From NCBI RefSeq assembly GCF_030369675.1, contig NZ_CP128477.1, forward strand, positions 2,170,001 to 2,234,000: 64,000 bases of DNA, written 5' to 3'. Every line of letters starts with the position of its first letter. Positions within the stretch are counted from its first letter, which is position 1. Positions 1-9,674 of this stretch are shown here, piece after piece. A program made the position numbers and the translations under genes. Source of the DNA: Peteryoungia algae (GTDB taxonomy: Bacteria > Pseudomonadota > Alphaproteobacteria > Rhizobiales > Rhizobiaceae). A model generated the notes under the pieces. It worked only from the letters and a program-made list of their open reading frames with translations. It had not been told where the DNA came from and made no database searches.

Positions 1-605
1 TGGCCAAGGAAATCACGCCCGTCACCGTGCCCCAGCGCAAGGGCGATCCTGTGATCATCGACCGCGACGAGCATCCGCGCGCGACCTCGATCGAGGCGCT
101 GGCCAAGCTGAAGCCGATCAACAGACGAGAAGGGGCCACTGTCACCGCAGGCAATGCCTCGGGCGTCAACGACGGAGCCGCCGCGCTGATCATCGCCTCG
201 GAAGCTGCAGTGAAGAAATATGGCCTCACCCCGATCGCCCGCATTCTGGGTGGTGCAACCGCAGGCGTTCCGCCGCGCATCATGGGCTTTGGTCCGGCCC
301 CGGCCTCCAGGAAGCTGCTCGCCCGTCTCGGCCTGACACAGGAGCAGATCGACGTCATCGAGCTGAACGAAGCCTTTGCGTCCCAAGGCATAGCGACACT
401 CCGTGACCTCGGTATCGCCAGCAACGATCCGCGCGTCAACCGCAATGGCGGCGCGATCGCGCTCGGCCACCCGCTCGGCATGTCGGGTGCCCGGATCGCG
501 GGAACGGCAGCATTGGAGCTAAAGGAAACTGGCAGGCGCTACGCGCTTTCCACCATGTGCATCGGCGTCGGCCAGGGCATTGCAATCGCGCTGGAGCGCG
601 TCTGA
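1..605 (+). CDS. pcaF: Thiolase, 3-oxoadipyl-CoA thiolase-like (5' end missing)
   Basis: C-terminal ~200 residues of a thiolase; the reading frame is open from base 3, so the start lies outside the window. Thiolases of this group cleave 3-oxoacyl-CoA with CoA; PcaF makes succinyl-CoA and acetyl-CoA in the beta-ketoadipate pathway. Visible family motifs are NEAFA, the catalytic-His segment GHPLGMSGAR and the C-terminal catalytic-Cys segment MCIGVGQG. That last segment followed by a terminal LERV resembles PcaF/PaaJ more than biosynthetic PhaA-type thiolases, but this is recall rather than a search. No other pca gene is in view, so a general acetyl-CoA acyltransferase cannot be excluded. Confidence 0.75.
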   Translation, partial: AKEITPVTVPQRKGDPVIIDRDEHPRATSIEALAKLKPINRREGATVTAGNASGVNDGAAALIIASEAAVKKYGLTPIARILGGATAGVPPRIMGFGPAPASRKLLARLGLTQEQIDVIELNEAFASQGIATLRDLGIASNDPRVNRNGGAIALGHPLGMSGARIAGTAALELKETGRRYALSTMCIGVGQGIAIALERV

Positions 606-640
606 CATCCGAAGGCGGCGGGAAACCGGCGCCTGTCTGC

Positions 641-1237
641 TCAAGGATTGAGGAAGGCCAGGATGAGCTGATGCACGGCCCCGCCGGGTGACATTTCCAC
701 CCGATCATATTCGCTGTGGCGCGCCACATGCGCATCCGAGATTGGCTTCAACTGGGCCTGCAGCGCTGCACGCACTTTCTGGCAGCCCGGGTCGTTTTCG
801 TGGCGAAGGCCGATCGACACATCCTGAATCTGCTGCGTCAGATCCCGCATGAATTCACCATGCAGCTTCTCGTGCGCGACGATACCCTCGTAAAATGCGT
901 CCCACTTCGCCGCCACATCCGACGGAAGCTTCTGTGCGGGCTTCGGCAGGGTGTAGGTGACGACAAGCTTGGGTTTCGCCGTTGCGAGCACGCAAGCCGC
1001 CCCCTGCTGCTGATAGTCGCGCTGCCAGGTCAGCTTGAACGTCGTATGGGCGATCACCCGCCCGAGGCTGAGCTTAGGCCCCCGCTCGCCGACCGACTGA
1101 TACAGGGCCATCGGCGTTGTTCCGTTCACCGGGTAGTGAGCGACCTTTTCTGTGGCCCGCCACTCCTGGCCGGCAGCGGGAAACGCTGCAACCATTGAGA
1201 CAAGAAGGCCGTTAAGCAGGCGAAAGACAGTGGTCAC
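641..1237 (-). CDS. Secreted DUF922-type putative Zn-dependent protease
   Basis: 198-residue protein beginning at a GTG codon that is preceded by GGGAG and opens directly into a hydrophobic signal peptide (about residues 1-23, ending near FPAAG). A longer frame exists upstream but would bury the signal peptide. The mature part carries HEKLH (H122, E123, H126), the HEXXH zinc-protease signature seen in DUF922 proteins, so a periplasmic or secreted metalloprotease is the likely role. It is convergent with the thiolase (35-base gap) and divergent from the GGDEF-EAL gene. Substrate unknown. Confidence 0.7.
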   Translation of the reverse strand: MTTVFRLLNGLLVSMVAAFPAAGQEWRATEKVAHYPVNGTTPMALYQSVGERGPKLSLGRVIAHTTFKLTWQRDYQQQGAACVLATAKPKLVVTYTLPKPAQKLPSDVAAKWDAFYEGIVAHEKLHGEFMRDLTQQIQDVSIGLRHENDPGCQKVRAALQAQLKPISDAHVARHSEYDRVEMSPGGAVHQLILAFLNP

Positions 1238-1412
1238 GGACAGAAGGCTCCCAAGATCATGAACCTGATACCGGTGGCCATGCCCGACCGCAATGACCAA
1301 CTGCAACCTCGACAACCGCCTCGCCGTATTTCGATGGACCGCAGTTTCCGCAAATTTAACTGATCCTCATATATATGAAACCGGACAGGAGAGACGGGGA
1401 GAGTACAAAGGC

Positions 1413-3422
1413 GTGGAAAAAAAGGTGACGAAGCATGCTTTCCTGAGCCGTGCAGCGGGATGGGTGGACCTGCTCAAGGTTCCCAATGGCAATCCGGCGC
1501 TGACCGCAGCTCAGTTCGAGGCCTTCTCCAAACAGGTACCGCTTCTTTATTTCATCCTCGCGACGAACATGATCTCGCTCTCCTGGACCCACCTTGGTTC
1601 AGCGCCGGATTACCTGGTCGTTTATTTGCCCGCCATTCTCACCACGCTTTTTGCACTCCGATCGCTGATCTGGCTGCGTGGCCGCAATCTCCAGCGCACG
1701 CCGCAACAGGCCTATCGCCAGCTCCGGGCCACAAACCTCCTGTCTCTCCCGATCGCCGTCTTCTGCACTGCCTGGTCGATTTCGCTCATACCTTATGGCG
1801 ACGCCCATCAGCAGGCTCATGTCGCCTTCTTCATGGCGATCACGGTCATCGGCTGCATCTTCTGTCTGATGCACCTGCGCTCGGCCGCCCTGATCGTTAC
1901 GGTGACGGTCAACTTGCCCTTTTTCGTGGTCATGTGCCTGAGTGGCGAGCCCACCTTCATCGCGACAGGCGTCAACGTGATCCTCGTGACGATGGCGATG
2001 ATCATGATCCTTGTCTCGCACTATCGCGATTTCCGCCAATTGCACGAGTCTCGCAACGTCCTGATGCTGCAGCAGCAGGCGCTGCAGGAGCAGAACAAGG
2101 CCATGCAGGCACTCTCGGATGAAAACCTGCGCCTCGCCAATCTTGACAGTCTGACCCTGCTCGCCAACCGCCGTAGCTTCTTCCAGATGCTGGAGACGAC
2201 CTTCAGCCGAGCGAGTGCCGCCAGTGGCAAGCTCGCGGTCGGCGTCATCGATCTCGACGGCTTCAAGCCGGTCAATGATCTCTATGGCCACTCGGCAGGC
2301 GACAAGGTGCTGATAGAGATCAGCAACCGGCTGTCCACGCTCGCGGACCAGCGCCTCTCCGTCTATCGCCTCGGCGGCGACGAATTCGGCCTCCTGCTCC
2401 AGGGGGATGTTGAAGAAGCCGATGCCATGGCGCTCGGTGAAAAGGTTTGCGAACTGATCGCCGAACGCATCAACATCGGCAGCGGCATGGTCCAGGTCAC
2501 CGGCTCGGTCGGCTTTGCGCTTTATCCCGATGTCGGCCAGACCGGTCAGGAGATCTACGAACTCGCCGACTACGCGCTCTATACCGCAAAGCGGCACCAC
2601 CGCGCCGGGACGGTTATCTTCAACGCCGTTCAGGCGAACGAACTGAACCGCCAGAAGATTGTTGAGGAAGCACTGGTCGCTGCCGATCTGGAGCAGGAAC
2701 TCTCGCTCGTTTTCCAGCCGATCACCTGCGTCGACAGCCACGTCAGCATTGGTTTCGAAGCCCTTGCCCGGTGGGAAAGCCCGCGTATCGGTCAGGTCTC
2801 GCCGGCCGAATTCATCCCGGTCGCCGAGCATAACGGGCGCATCACGCTGATCACCCGCCTTCTGCTCGAACGCGCACTCGAAGTGTCCTGCCTGTGGCCG
2901 GACGACGTCTACCTCTCGTTCAACCTTTCGGCTCACGATCTCAGCTCGCCGGAAAACACCTTGAAGATTGTCTCAATCGTGCTGAAAAGCGGCTTCGACC
3001 CGCGCCGGATCAATTTCGAGATCACTGAAACTGCGGTCATGCACGACTTCGAACAGGCGAGCGCCTCGATCCAGATGCTGCGTGAACTGGGCGCCGGCAT
3101 CTCGCTCGACGATTTCGGCACCGGTTATTCCAGCTTGAACCATGTACACAAGCTGCCGCTCACCAAGATCAAGATCGATGGCAGTTTCGTTCGCAACATC
3201 CACACCCGCAGGACCAGCTTCAACATCGTCAAATCGGTGCTGGCGCTCTGTGCCGAGATGGAACTGGAAGCGATCGTCGAGGGTGTAGAGACAGAAGAGG
3301 AACTGCGCATCCTCGAAAATCTCGGCGTCCGAGCGGTTCAGGGCTATTACTTCGGGAAGCCGATGGTCGCCGCTGAGGCCATGAAGCTACTGTTGGCGCA
3401 ACGGCAGGCACGGGCCTCGTAA
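1413..3422 (+). CDS. Membrane-bound GGDEF-EAL cyclic-di-GMP enzyme
   Basis: 669-residue bifunctional-type signalling protein. The N-terminal ~190 residues contain several hydrophobic segments, followed by a short coiled linker rich in Gln/Glu. The diguanylate cyclase domain has an intact GGDEF (residues 321-325, in RLGGDEFGLL). The phosphodiesterase domain has an intact EAL (449-451), a DDFGTGYSSL loop and EGVE, so both synthesis and hydrolysis of c-di-GMP are possible. I chose the GTG at 1413 because GGGGAGAG lies just upstream; the frame is open to an ATG at 1293, but the extra residues look non-coding. It converges with cutC, with only 3 bases between the stop codons. Confidence 0.9.
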   Translation: MEKKVTKHAFLSRAAGWVDLLKVPNGNPALTAAQFEAFSKQVPLLYFILATNMISLSWTHLGSAPDYLVVYLPAILTTLFALRSLIWLRGRNLQRTPQQAYRQLRATNLLSLPIAVFCTAWSISLIPYGDAHQQAHVAFFMAITVIGCIFCLMHLRSAALIVTVTVNLPFFVVMCLSGEPTFIATGVNVILVTMAMIMILVSHYRDFRQLHESRNVLMLQQQALQEQNKAMQALSDENLRLANLDSLTLLANRRSFFQMLETTFSRASAASGKLAVGVIDLDGFKPVNDLYGHSAGDKVLIEISNRLSTLADQRLSVYRLGGDEFGLLLQGDVEEADAMALGEKVCELIAERINIGSGMVQVTGSVGFALYPDVGQTGQEIYELADYALYTAKRHHRAGTVIFNAVQANELNRQKIVEEALVAADLEQELSLVFQPITCVDSHVSIGFEALARWESPRIGQVSPAEFIPVAEHNGRITLITRLLLERALEVSCLWPDDVYLSFNLSAHDLSSPENTLKIVSIVLKSGFDPRRINFEITETAVMHDFEQASASIQMLRELGAGISLDDFGTGYSSLNHVHKLPLTKIKIDGSFVRNIHTRRTSFNIVKSVLALCAEMELEAIVEGVETEEELRILENLGVRAVQGYYFGKPMVAAEAMKLLLAQRQARAS

Positions 3423-3425
3423 GCT

Positions 3426-4172
3426 TCAGCTCGCCCGCACATTGATTTGCGCCTTGAGCTGCCGCACGATCGCGGCATCCGTTCGCCGCGGCATCTCGCT
3501 CAAGAAACCGAGTTCGACGAGCCGCCCAGCGCCGACATACGCCCCGCTGCAGGAGGCATGCAGCTCGGTTACTCCGGGGATCGCCAGAAGGCGTGCCGCA
3601 TTTTCCGGTCGTACGCCACCGCCCGGCATGATCGAGATCCTGCCTGCACTGCGCTTGACCAACCGCGCGATGATGTCGATCCCTTCTTCCGCGTGACGCG
3701 CGCCCCCAGACGTCAGAACACGTGAGAAGCCCAGGCTGATGGCGAGATCGAGGGCGCGCTCCATATCCGAGACGACATCGATCGCCCGATGCAGGGTGAG
3801 GTCCAGGCCCACCGCTGCGTCGACGAGCTTCCGGTTCACCTGTTGATCGAGGGCGCCGTCGGCAGTCGTGGCCCCTATCACGACACCGGCCAGTCCGGCG
3901 TCACGAGCGGCCGCAATATCGGCCTCCATCACCGCCACCTCCGCCTCGGAATAGACGAACCCGCCGGCGCGCGGACGGATCAGGGCAAAGACGGGGATCG
4001 GCACCTGCGCAGCAGCGGCCATGAAGCCGCGAGACGGTGTGAGTCCACCCGAACCGAGCGCAGAGCAGAGTTCGATGCGATCCGCGCCACCGGAGACGGC
4101 CGCCTGAAGGCCTGCGATATCATCGACGCAGACTTCGAGTAGAGGAGCTGAAGCTTTTTCCTGGGACGTCAT
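3426..4172 (-). CDS. cutC: CutC family protein
   Basis: 248-residue TIM-barrel protein of the CutC family, historically linked to copper homeostasis though the biochemical role is uncertain. Family features include LEVCVDD near the N-terminus, GGADRIELCSAL with GGLTPS after it, RPRAGGFVYS and a C-terminal MPGGGVRPEN segment. Length is usual for the family. It is the last gene of the leftward RidA-to-CutC operon, starting 12 bases after the MFS gene ends. In that context a role in handling sugar-derived or peptide-derived metabolites is as plausible as copper handling. The stop codon is 3 bases from that of the convergent GGDEF-EAL gene. Confidence 0.9.
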   Translation of the reverse strand: MTSQEKASAPLLEVCVDDIAGLQAAVSGGADRIELCSALGSGGLTPSRGFMAAAAQVPIPVFALIRPRAGGFVYSEAEVAVMEADIAAARDAGLAGVVIGATTADGALDQQVNRKLVDAAVGLDLTLHRAIDVVSDMERALDLAISLGFSRVLTSGGARHAEEGIDIIARLVKRSAGRISIMPGGGVRPENAARLLAIPGVTELHASCSGAYVGAGRLVELGFLSEMPRRTDAAIVRQLKAQINVRAS

Positions 4173-4184
4173 GAAATCGATCCC

Positions 4185-5396
4185 TCAACCCTGTGCTTTT
4201 TTCCGTGACTTCCCGTCAAGCAGCCAGAGCAGGCAGACCCCGACAAGACCGGCAATCGAGGCTATGATCGCCGTACCCGCATAGTCGCTGATGCTGGTGC
4301 CCAGCGCAAACATCAGCGAGGCCATACCGCCGCTCAGGAAGATGTTGACCGCAATCAGCGAACTGCCGAGACCGGCGCGGTCGGCGATCAGGTTCTGCAG
4401 ATAGGTGATCGGGATTGCAATGATACCGGCGGCGCCAAGCCCTGCAACCACCGTGAGCAGATAGACATCGACCGGACGGTCGGCGAGACCGAGGAAGACG
4501 AGATAGCTGCAATAGATGAGTGCTGCGGTGACCATTGCGAAGAGGATGGAGGTTCGCGCTTCGACCCATCCCCAGAAGAGGATGAAGATGATCTCGAGAA
4601 AGGCGACGATCCCGACGATAACGCCGACATCAGCTGGTGTTCCACCCGCCTTGCCGGCAACGATCAGCGGCAGGACGGTGCCATTGGCATGCAGCATGGC
4701 CGAGATCAGCGAAATCGCCAGAAGCCGAGGCAGGACGCTTGCCGAGCCGATCTGGCGGATGGAACGGAAGAAGGAATAGTGCTGCCGCTCTCCCTCCTGC
4801 ACGGGCTTTTGACGATCAAGCCCGAAGACGAAGAGCAGGAGGCAGACGGCAGAAGCGAGGCTCGCGAGCAGAAAGGCCGGCAGCATGCTCGGCTGACCGA
4901 TCAGAAGAGCACCGACGATTCCGGGTACCAGTACCCAGGAGGCAGAGAGAATGGCCCGGACGGCAGAATTCACCGCCATCAGTTCGCGCACCGCCATGCC
5001 GGTGGAAACCGCACGGATATTGGCGAAGATGAGCGAATTGATCGTGCCGAAGACCGGGATCAGGACCAGCGTCGCGATCGCAAACATCACCGGCGTCGGG
5101 ACCACATAAACCAGCCCGAAACCGACGATGCCGAAGACGGCGGCCAGGATCATCGGCGACCGGAAATGTCCGAGCCGATCCGCAACAATGCCGGCAGTGA
5201 CGCTGGCCGAAACATTCACCACGGCAGCCAGGAAGATCAGCACAGAATAGACGGCGTCCGACAGTCCGAGTTCCCGGATGCCGATGAGCGACATGTAGGG
5301 CGACGTCGCGGCGCCGGAGAAGCCGAAGAAGAAGATTGCGGCCGCACTGACCCGGATCGGCTTGTGGCGATAGACCACCGAAAAGGAGGACAACAT
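4185..5396 (-). CDS. MFS transporter, sugar-efflux (SetA-like) type
   Basis: 403-residue integral membrane protein with about twelve hydrophobic segments and the MFS loop between helices 2 and 3 (GIVADRLGHFRSP). The layout and the motif region FANIRAVSTG resemble the SET sugar-efflux group that exports lactose, glucose or their analogues. It lies 12 bases upstream of cutC and 59 bases downstream of the M81 peptidase gene, in the same leftward operon. Export of a by-product of the operon's hydrolases is a reasonable guess; import cannot be excluded from sequence alone. Confidence 0.8.
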   Translation of the reverse strand: MLSSFSVVYRHKPIRVSAAAIFFFGFSGAATSPYMSLIGIRELGLSDAVYSVLIFLAAVVNVSASVTAGIVADRLGHFRSPMILAAVFGIVGFGLVYVVPTPVMFAIATLVLIPVFGTINSLIFANIRAVSTGMAVRELMAVNSAVRAILSASWVLVPGIVGALLIGQPSMLPAFLLASLASAVCLLLFVFGLDRQKPVQEGERQHYSFFRSIRQIGSASVLPRLLAISLISAMLHANGTVLPLIVAGKAGGTPADVGVIVGIVAFLEIIFILFWGWVEARTSILFAMVTAALIYCSYLVFLGLADRPVDVYLLTVVAGLGAAGIIAIPITYLQNLIADRAGLGSSLIAVNIFLSGGMASLMFALGTSISDYAGTAIIASIAGLVGVCLLWLLDGKSRKKAQG

Positions 5397-5455
5397 GAAG
5401 GGAACTATCGGTCTGGAGTTCGTGCCGCCGGAAGGACGGCACGGTGATCATGGTC

Positions 5456-6895
5456 TCAAGGGAATCGCGTCGAGAAAAAGACCTTTGCCGTATAGCCGAA
5501 ATCCTTGACGAAGGGATAGCTCGGCTGATGTCGGCGATGGCTGGGCAGGTTCTCGATATCCTGGTTGATCACGCCGTCCGTCAGCGCCATCAGGTTCGGA
5601 TTGGCGACCGGCGAAAGCTCCGGCGACAGATAGCCTGACTTCACCACCAGCAGCCGCACCTTGGTCGGATCGAGGCCAAGCCGGGTGAAATCCGCGATGT
5701 TGTGATAGGGCCGACGCCGCGCGGCAAGCACCAGCGTGATGTCTCCGATCCGCACGACCGCCTGCTGATCGGCAGCGGAGCCGGGATCGTCGAGAAAGAC
5801 GACAGTTGCCTCCACTTCGACAGGGCCGCTAGCCGGGTCCAGAGACCCGCCGACCATGAGCGTGACCCGCGAACCGACGCCGGCTGTAAAACAGCGTTCG
5901 ATGGCAGGTCGATCCGTAATACCGGCAATCAGGACGTTATCGATTGACCGCGTCAGAAGCGCCTTCAGCACATCCGCCCGATCGCCGACGCCACCCCCGG
6001 TCGGGTTATCGCCGGAGTCGGCGAGGATTATCGGCCGTGTCTCGGTGCTTTCGGCAATATCGAGCATCTCCGCCAGCGGGCCGGTCACGGGACCGAAACG
6101 GAAATCCTCGCGCGCATCCCAGTATGACTGCGCGATGGCAGCCGCGACCTTCTCAGCCGCAGCCTTGTCGACCGCCGTGACCACGGCACAGGCCGTGCCG
6201 CGCGGTTCGTCGGCCCAGACATAACCCACCATCAGATTGGCGTCCCAGATACCAGGGACTGCATCATGCTCAGGCAACTTCAGATAGAGGCTCCTGGCCG
6301 GCTCGTCCTCGGTCGAGGTCCGCTCGCCGGGCAGGAGAACCGGCACCGGCGCCCAGGCGACACCGGGTTTTTCGCCCGTGCGCAACGTGCGGACCAGCAT
6401 CGACCAGGCCCGCACCATGGTCTCCCGCACATCGATATGCGGCGCCGTGCGATAACCGGCGAAGATGTCCAGCTGATCGACGATCTTCTGGGTGACGTTG
6501 CCATGCAGGTCATAGCTTGCCGCCACCGGCACGTCCGGACCGACAACGGCGCGCGCCGCCGAAATCCAGTCGCCCTCGGCATCATCCATGCCTTCCACAT
6601 TCATCGCGCCATGCATGGCGAGATAGAGCCCGTCGATCGGCAGTGTGGCCTTCAGCTGCTCCAGAAATTCCGCCTTGAACCCCTCGTAAGTGGCGCGCGC
6701 CAGAGGCCCACCGGGAACGGCACGAGCATGCAAAAGCGGAAGGTGCTCGACATCCTCGGCATCGAGGAAGTCGAAATACTCATGCGCCAGCAGATCCGGC
6801 CCGCGCAGCACACGGAAATCCTCCGGCTGCATCAGGACGGGAGAGGAGGTCGAGCATTCGGTATGGATACCGCCAACGGCAATGCGGAATGTCAT
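5456..6895 (-). CDS. M81 family metallopeptidase (MlrC-like), copy 1
   Basis: 479-residue MlrC-like protein. MlrC of microcystin-degrading sphingomonads hydrolyses linearised peptides containing D- and beta-amino acids; most homologues have unknown substrates. The N-terminus FRIAVGGIHTE, the HGAMNVEG segment, the Asp-x-His pair D129/H131 in YDLHGN and H153 in APHID match the expected metal-binding pattern. DSGDNPTGGGVGD is the typical C-terminal-half motif. It sits between the GH20 hexosaminidase gene (13-base gap) and the MFS gene, so it probably processes the peptide part of whatever the hexosaminidase also handles. A paralogue is at 11587. Confidence 0.88.
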   Translation of the reverse strand: MTFRIAVGGIHTECSTSSPVLMQPEDFRVLRGPDLLAHEYFDFLDAEDVEHLPLLHARAVPGGPLARATYEGFKAEFLEQLKATLPIDGLYLAMHGAMNVEGMDDAEGDWISAARAVVGPDVPVAASYDLHGNVTQKIVDQLDIFAGYRTAPHIDVRETMVRAWSMLVRTLRTGEKPGVAWAPVPVLLPGERTSTEDEPARSLYLKLPEHDAVPGIWDANLMVGYVWADEPRGTACAVVTAVDKAAAEKVAAAIAQSYWDAREDFRFGPVTGPLAEMLDIAESTETRPIILADSGDNPTGGGVGDRADVLKALLTRSIDNVLIAGITDRPAIERCFTAGVGSRVTLMVGGSLDPASGPVEVEATVVFLDDPGSAADQQAVVRIGDITLVLAARRRPYHNIADFTRLGLDPTKVRLLVVKSGYLSPELSPVANPNLMALTDGVINQDIENLPSHRRHQPSYPFVKDFGYTAKVFFSTRFP

Positions 6896-6908
6896 GGGAC
6901 TGGGATCC

Positions 6909-8840
6909 TCAGTAGCGGGGGCTCAAACGGACGGTGGCGGCAAATCGCAGCCAGTCCTTGTTTTCCTTCGGCGTCCAGGCCGCCTCGGCAATGGCTGGAA
7001 GCCGCGGGAAGACGAGGTGGTTGAAGTAGTCGCGGGTCAGGAAGTGTTCGCACCAGATGCAGGCCTGGACACCCCGCATGCGGGCCGCAAGCTCGGTTGG
7101 AAACTCGGCGACCGCCTCATAGGCGTAGGTGTGCTTCGGCGGCACGGTGCCGGCCCAGCTCGCACCCGGCTCCTGAAACGCCTCGTCCTGCACCATGTCG
7201 AGATAGTAAGCCTGGCCCGGCGTCATGACGACGTCGTAGCCCTGTTCTGCCAGTTCCAGCCCGACCTCCGGCTTCTGCCAGGCCATTAGCACTGTCCCCT
7301 TGGGATCGACACCGCCGCCATGACTGACTTCGTCCCAGCCGGCGAGCTTGCGGCCGCGCTCGGCCAGCATCTTCTGGATCCGCTTCATGAAATAGCTCTG
7401 TAGCCCGAAGGTCCCCTCGATACCCTCCTGCTCCATCAGTTTCTTGGCGAGTGGCGATGCCATCCAGGTATTGGCCGCCACCTCGTCGCCGCCGATATGG
7501 ATAAGCATCGAGGGGAACAACTCGACCATTTCGTCGAAAACCTTGCCCAGCACCTCGTAGGTGTATTCGATCGCCGGGTTCAGCGCATTGTTCGGATAGC
7601 CCTGAACCGAGCGATAGCTGTCGGGCGCTTCCTGGCCATCGACGAGCTCCGGCAGGGCAACAAGCATGGCCGTGCTGTGGCCGGGAACGTCGATCTCCGG
7701 CACCACCTCGACCTGCAGGGCTGCTGCATGGGCAACGATATCGCGCACCTCGTCCTGCGCATAGAAGCCGCCGACCGGTTCGGCCCCGTTGCCAAGCTGC
7801 GGCAAGAGCGGCTCGTCGGGTCCGCGCAAAACGCCAAGCGTTGTCAACTGCGGGAAGGCCTTGATTTCGAGACGCCAGGCTTCGTCGTCGGACAGATGCC
7901 AGTGGAAGGTGTTCATCCGGAACCAGGCGAGGATGTCGATGAGCCGCTTGACGTCGGCAACGGGGAAGAACTGGCGGGAGACATCGAGATGGCAACCGCG
8001 CCAGCCGTAGCGCGGCTTGTCCGCAACGACGCCGGAAGCCGGGAAGCGGAAGGTATCCGGCTGCGTGCGGGCTCCATGCAGCATCTGGGCAAGCAGTGTC
8101 AGCGCATATTGCAGGCCGGCGACATCACCATAGGCGAGCGTGATGCCGTCACCCGCAAAGTCCAGCCTATAGGCGGAGACACCAAGGGCCTCGTCCGACT
8201 TGAGGGTAATTGCCCGCCCCTGATGAACCGGCGCCAGCGACAGCGGCGCATGGCCGACGGCAAAGAGACGGCAGAACAGACGCAACACGTTTTCGACGGC
8301 GCGCAACTCAACCAGCGAGGCACCTTCGGTAGGATAGAGCGCGACAGGGAAACCTTCGCCCGGCACCAGTTCGGCCGACGCCGGCCAGGGCAGCATGGCG
8401 AAAGGCTGGGAGACTTTACCCTTAGGCAGGAGGGCCGGCGGTGGCGCGCTGTCACCGCCGCCAAGCATCAGGTCGGCCACCGCAACGGCCGTATGCTGGC
8501 CGGTGGAAAGAGTGATGTAGGCGGATTTTGCCCCGTCCGTCCGGTGTTTGGCCGGCCGCCACAGACCGCCGACGCGGAAAGTCCAGGAGGCTCCCGGCTG
8601 CAGCACGAAGCCAGCAGGTGGCGCAAACTGGTGGAAATTGGCATTGCGCTTCAGAAAAACGGCATTCTCCAGGATCGGCTCTTGCACGTCTTTCAAGCGG
8701 GTGAGTGAGGTGTAGGCCAGCTTGAAATCGGCAAGCGCGACATCGGAGAGATTGACCAGCGTGAAGACGAAGGCGCCGCAGTCGTCGCCCTCCACCGGAT
8801 GCCACGCATTTTCGAGACGGAACTGAACTTCGTTTGCCAT
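6909..8840 (-). CDS. Cytoplasmic beta-N-acetylhexosaminidase (GH20)
   Basis: 643-residue glycoside hydrolase family 20 enzyme that removes terminal beta-linked GlcNAc or GalNAc. An N-terminal beta-rich domain (to ~residue 150) precedes a GH20b-like domain and the TIM barrel beginning near YGWRGCHLDVSRQF. The catalytic Asp-Glu pair is D452-E453 in HIGGDEV, and WHLSDDEAWRLE is also characteristic. There is no signal peptide, so it should act on imported oligosaccharides in the cytosol. I start at the ATG at 8840 with GGAG upstream, not at the TTG 30 bases earlier. It is in the leftward operon between an SDR and an M81 peptidase, and complements the NagA/ROK genes at 22-24 kb. Confidence 0.9.
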   Translation of the reverse strand: MANEVQFRLENAWHPVEGDDCGAFVFTLVNLSDVALADFKLAYTSLTRLKDVQEPILENAVFLKRNANFHQFAPPAGFVLQPGASWTFRVGGLWRPAKHRTDGAKSAYITLSTGQHTAVAVADLMLGGGDSAPPPALLPKGKVSQPFAMLPWPASAELVPGEGFPVALYPTEGASLVELRAVENVLRLFCRLFAVGHAPLSLAPVHQGRAITLKSDEALGVSAYRLDFAGDGITLAYGDVAGLQYALTLLAQMLHGARTQPDTFRFPASGVVADKPRYGWRGCHLDVSRQFFPVADVKRLIDILAWFRMNTFHWHLSDDEAWRLEIKAFPQLTTLGVLRGPDEPLLPQLGNGAEPVGGFYAQDEVRDIVAHAAALQVEVVPEIDVPGHSTAMLVALPELVDGQEAPDSYRSVQGYPNNALNPAIEYTYEVLGKVFDEMVELFPSMLIHIGGDEVAANTWMASPLAKKLMEQEGIEGTFGLQSYFMKRIQKMLAERGRKLAGWDEVSHGGGVDPKGTVLMAWQKPEVGLELAEQGYDVVMTPGQAYYLDMVQDEAFQEPGASWAGTVPPKHTYAYEAVAEFPTELAARMRGVQACIWCEHFLTRDYFNHLVFPRLPAIAEAAWTPKENKDWLRFAATVRLSPRY

Positions 8841-8866
8841 GGGGGAATGCTCCGGGCTTTTCGGTA

Positions 8867-9643
8867 TCAATAGTTGTCGGATTGCGAGAATGTTCGCGCG
8901 AGTTCGGCCTGACCGGCCGTCAGGCCACAGTCGACGGGAAGGCAGACGCCTGTGATGGCGGCCGCCTGATCGCTCGACAGGAAGAACACGGCATTTGCAA
9001 TATCTTCAGAAGTCGCGATGCGTTGCAGCGCGTACCAGCGTTTGGCCTCTTCAAAGACATCAGGGTTGGCGGCGGCCCGCGCCTCCCAGGCCTGGGTGCG
9101 CACGGTACCCGGTGCGACCGCATTCGATCGGATACCATGTTTGCCATATTCGACGGCAATCAGCTTGGTGAGGTGAATAAGCCCGGCCTTGGCCGCGCTA
9201 TAGGCCGGGTGACCGAAGACGGCCATGCCGTTGACCGAGGAGATGTTGACGAGCGAACCTTTGGACGCCTTGAGCGCCTCCTCAAACGCGCGGAAGCAGA
9301 GGAAGGGTGCTTCGAGATTGAGTGCACTGTCCTTGCGCCAGATCTCGCCATCGGTATCACCGAGGCTGACGGCCCGCGCCGCGCCGGCATTGTTGACCAG
9401 CGTATGCACGAGGCCATGGGTCGCGATGCGTGCGGCGGTCTCGGCAAGATCCTTTTCGTCCGTCACATCGCAGACGAGCGAGACGAAGCGAGCTTCATCA
9501 TCGAGCTCGATCATCGCTTGTTCCAGCGCCTGACAATCCAGATCCAGCAGTACGACAACGTCGTGGCTGTCGGCAAGGCGTCTTGCGATCGCCCGACCGA
9601 TATCTCCGGCAGCTCCGGTCACGACAGCAACCTTATGCGTCAC
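8867..9643 (-). CDS. SDR family oxidoreductase
   Basis: 258-residue classical short-chain dehydrogenase/reductase. The Rossmann motif TGAAGDIG is at residues 9-16, NNAG follows near 84, and the catalytic set is S135, Y148 and K152 (Tyr-x3-Lys). The C-terminal ITGVCLPVDCG is typical. The start is a GTG at 9643 with GGAG upstream; the longer frame adds 22 residues that do not resemble the family. It probably oxidises or reduces a sugar-derived or amino-sugar-derived hydroxyl. It lies between the RpiR regulator and hexosaminidase genes with gaps of 31 and 26 bases. Confidence 0.88.
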   Translation of the reverse strand: MTHKVAVVTGAAGDIGRAIARRLADSHDVVVLLDLDCQALEQAMIELDDEARFVSLVCDVTDEKDLAETAARIATHGLVHTLVNNAGAARAVSLGDTDGEIWRKDSALNLEAPFLCFRAFEEALKASKGSLVNISSVNGMAVFGHPAYSAAKAGLIHLTKLIAVEYGKHGIRSNAVAPGTVRTQAWEARAAANPDVFEEAKRWYALQRIATSEDIANAVFFLSSDQAAAITGVCLPVDCGLTAGQAELARTFSQSDNY

Positions 9644-9674
9644 GGCGGGTCTCCGACATCGATGCGGGCATGGT

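Noticed and set aside
1599-2936. Long minus-strand open frame (445 residues) opposite the GGDEF-EAL gene
   Set aside because: Composition is that of an antisense shadow (rich in Asp, Arg, Glu), no ribosome binding site or family motif; the plus-strand gene has intact catalytic domains.
8841-8870. Upstream TTG start for the GH20 hexosaminidase
   Set aside because: It would overlap the end of the SDR gene and lacks a ribosome binding site; the ATG at 8840 has GGAG upstream.
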